Positions 31,811 to 32,420 of a DNA stretch of 32,420 nt are shown piece by piece; the first letter of the stretch is position 1, and every line of letters begins with the position of its first letter. The stretch lies in the IMG/VR virus record IMGVR_UViG_3300017990_000045, positions 1 to 32,420 of that record; one strand, written 5' to 3'. The notes beneath the pieces were generated by a model. It saw nothing but the letters and a program-made list of their open reading frames with translations, was not told the origin of the DNA and searched no databases. The position numbers and the translations under genes were made by a program. The DNA is from a virus.

Positions 31811-32231
31811 GCGACACCTCCGCATAGCAATTGGGCGTTTCATACAATCTAACTTTAGTGATCTTTACTCCAGTTCCCACCATTAGTTCAGGTGCTACCG
31901 TTTTCAGGATGTAATAAGCCATGTTTTCTGCTGTAGGATTCCAACGTGAGACCCACAAATCCTTGCGGTGAGGTATGCTTTTTAATGCTTTAATGGTTTC
32001 GATATCATCCTTGTAGATAATGCAGTTATGATCCCATTTCTCGTCAATCCATCCACCTATTTTTTCTTTGATGACTGAGAAATCTACGACTCGTCCGATC
32101 TGGTCAGGAGCACCTTCTGCGGTAAGCTCTGCTACATAGCGATGGCCGTGAAGGGTAGCGCATTTTCCCTCGTGGTTCATAAGGCGATGTGCTGTGTCAA
32201 ACTCTATTTTTCTGGTGCAAGTCATCTTCAT
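31803..32231 (-). CDS. queD: 6-carboxytetrahydropterin synthase
   Basis: The 142-residue product has the full QueD set: F11-x3-H15, the catalytic C24 in GKCATLHGH with zinc ligands H28 and H30, RVVDF near 47 to 51, WDH at 66 to 68, PTAEN at 99 to 103 and the LYET block with Glu131. It converts dihydroneopterin triphosphate to 6-carboxytetrahydropterin, between FolE and QueE. The ATG overlaps the end of the upstream gene as ATGA, behind AGGA. The E at 131 and the intact Cys separate it from the T-fold paralogue. Confidence 0.95.
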   Translation of the reverse strand: MKMTCTRKIEFDTAHRLMNHEGKCATLHGHRYVAELTAEGAPDQIGRVVDFSVIKEKIGGWIDEKWDHNCIIYKDDIETIKALKSIPHRKDLWVSRWNPTAENMAYYILKTVAPELMVGTGVKITKVRLYETPNCYAEVSLG

Positions 32232-32419
32232 CTAGTTTTTCCTTTTTTGGTGTTTTTGCTAACTCTTTTTTGGTATTTCTCAATGCAAGCTTCCCTTATG
32301 TGGAAGCCATAACCTTTGCCGGATTTCTCGCCAAGATCAACCAACAGGTCATATAAACTCAGAGGCAAGCAAAAACCGACCCTTACAGTTGGCTCGCCTT
32401 TCGCAAGGCTTTTTCTGCC
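32228..32419 (-). CDS. C-terminal fragment of a ribbon-helix-helix-like protein, truncated by the window edge
   Basis: A frame open from the right edge ends in TGA overlapping the queD start. The visible 63 residues read as TVRVGFCLPLSLYDLLVDLG followed by GYGFHIREACIEKYQKR and a lysine-rich end. A short strand followed by two helices, with basic residues, resembles the ribbon-helix-helix fold of small transcription regulators. As the first visible gene of the modification operon it could be its regulator. The missing N terminus limits confidence. Confidence 0.55.
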   Translation of the reverse strand, partial: GRKSLAKGEPTVRVGFCLPLSLYDLLVDLGEKSGKGYGFHIREACIEKYQKRVSKNTKKGKTR

Positions 32420-32420
32420 C

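Noticed and set aside
28050-31820. An 11-base repeat (TTGGATAGAAC) at two gene junctions, queD/queE and glycosyltransferase/dpdA
   Set aside because: Both copies are fully explained by coding sequence and start codon context. Two matches of this length can arise by chance in a genome with reused codons.
1-32420. Plus-strand reading frames of 60 to 220 codons across the window
   Set aside because: They lie opposite well-supported minus-strand genes, lack ribosome binding sites and have no recognisable domains. The longest (7154-7813) is the shadow of baseplate genes.

Overview
This window is part of the genome of a contractile-tailed double-stranded DNA bacteriophage (Caudoviricetes, myovirus morphology). 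Every credible gene lies on the minus strand, so the transcriptional order runs from the right end to the left end. Genes are packed tightly, with start and stop codons usually overlapping as ATGA or TAATG or separated by a few bases behind clear purine-rich ribosome binding sites. The host cannot be named. Two Sec-type signal peptides, one lipoprotein signal and frequent GTG and TTG starts fit a bacterial host. No integrase, repressor, tRNA, CRISPR array or insertion sequence is visible.

Reading in transcription order, the right end (about 32.4 to 27.2 kb) is a metabolic and DNA-modification operon. It holds a truncated ribbon-helix-helix-like gene, QueD, QueE, FolE, a divergent QueD-like (T-fold) protein without the catalytic cysteine, a P-loop kinase, a radical SAM/SPASM-like protein, a GT4 glycosyltransferase and a DpdA-like transglycosylase. 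FolE, QueD and QueE convert GTP to 7-carboxy-7-deazaguanine, and DpdA-family enzymes exchange guanine in DNA for 7-deazaguanines. The phage therefore very probably modifies its own DNA. The extra radical SAM, kinase and glycosyltransferase genes in the same operon suggest that the base, or a host molecule, is elaborated further. This is the most promising candidate for a new system here. No QueC is present in the window.

After a 49-base gap with a TATAAT-like promoter comes a linker segment (27.1 to 24.1 kb): an acidic protein, two RNA hairpins, a ParB-like protein, small hypotheticals, a terminase small subunit with a lysine-rich tail, an HNH/DUF968-like nuclease and a zinc-ribbon gene with a possible frameshift. 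The packaging and head module (24.1 to 15.8 kb) contains the large terminase, portal, a 50-residue basic protein, Mu F-like head protein, an XkdF-type protease fused to a dead DNA-ligase-like domain, scaffold, a decoration-like protein, major capsid protein, a protein with a classical C2H2 zinc finger, and a head-tail connector.

The tail module (15.8 to 3.4 kb) contains neck proteins, the tail terminator, a DUF3383-type sheath, a DUF3277-type tube, a tail assembly chaperone with a -1 frameshift extension, a short tape measure, and a simple baseplate: Dit-like protein, plug, hub, Gp138-like spike, a baseplate-region hypothetical, gp25-like wedge, J-like protein and DUF2612-like protein. The left end carries a fibre-associated protein, a large fibre with a signal peptide, a lipoprotein, a membrane-anchored coiled-coil protein and the start of another exported protein.
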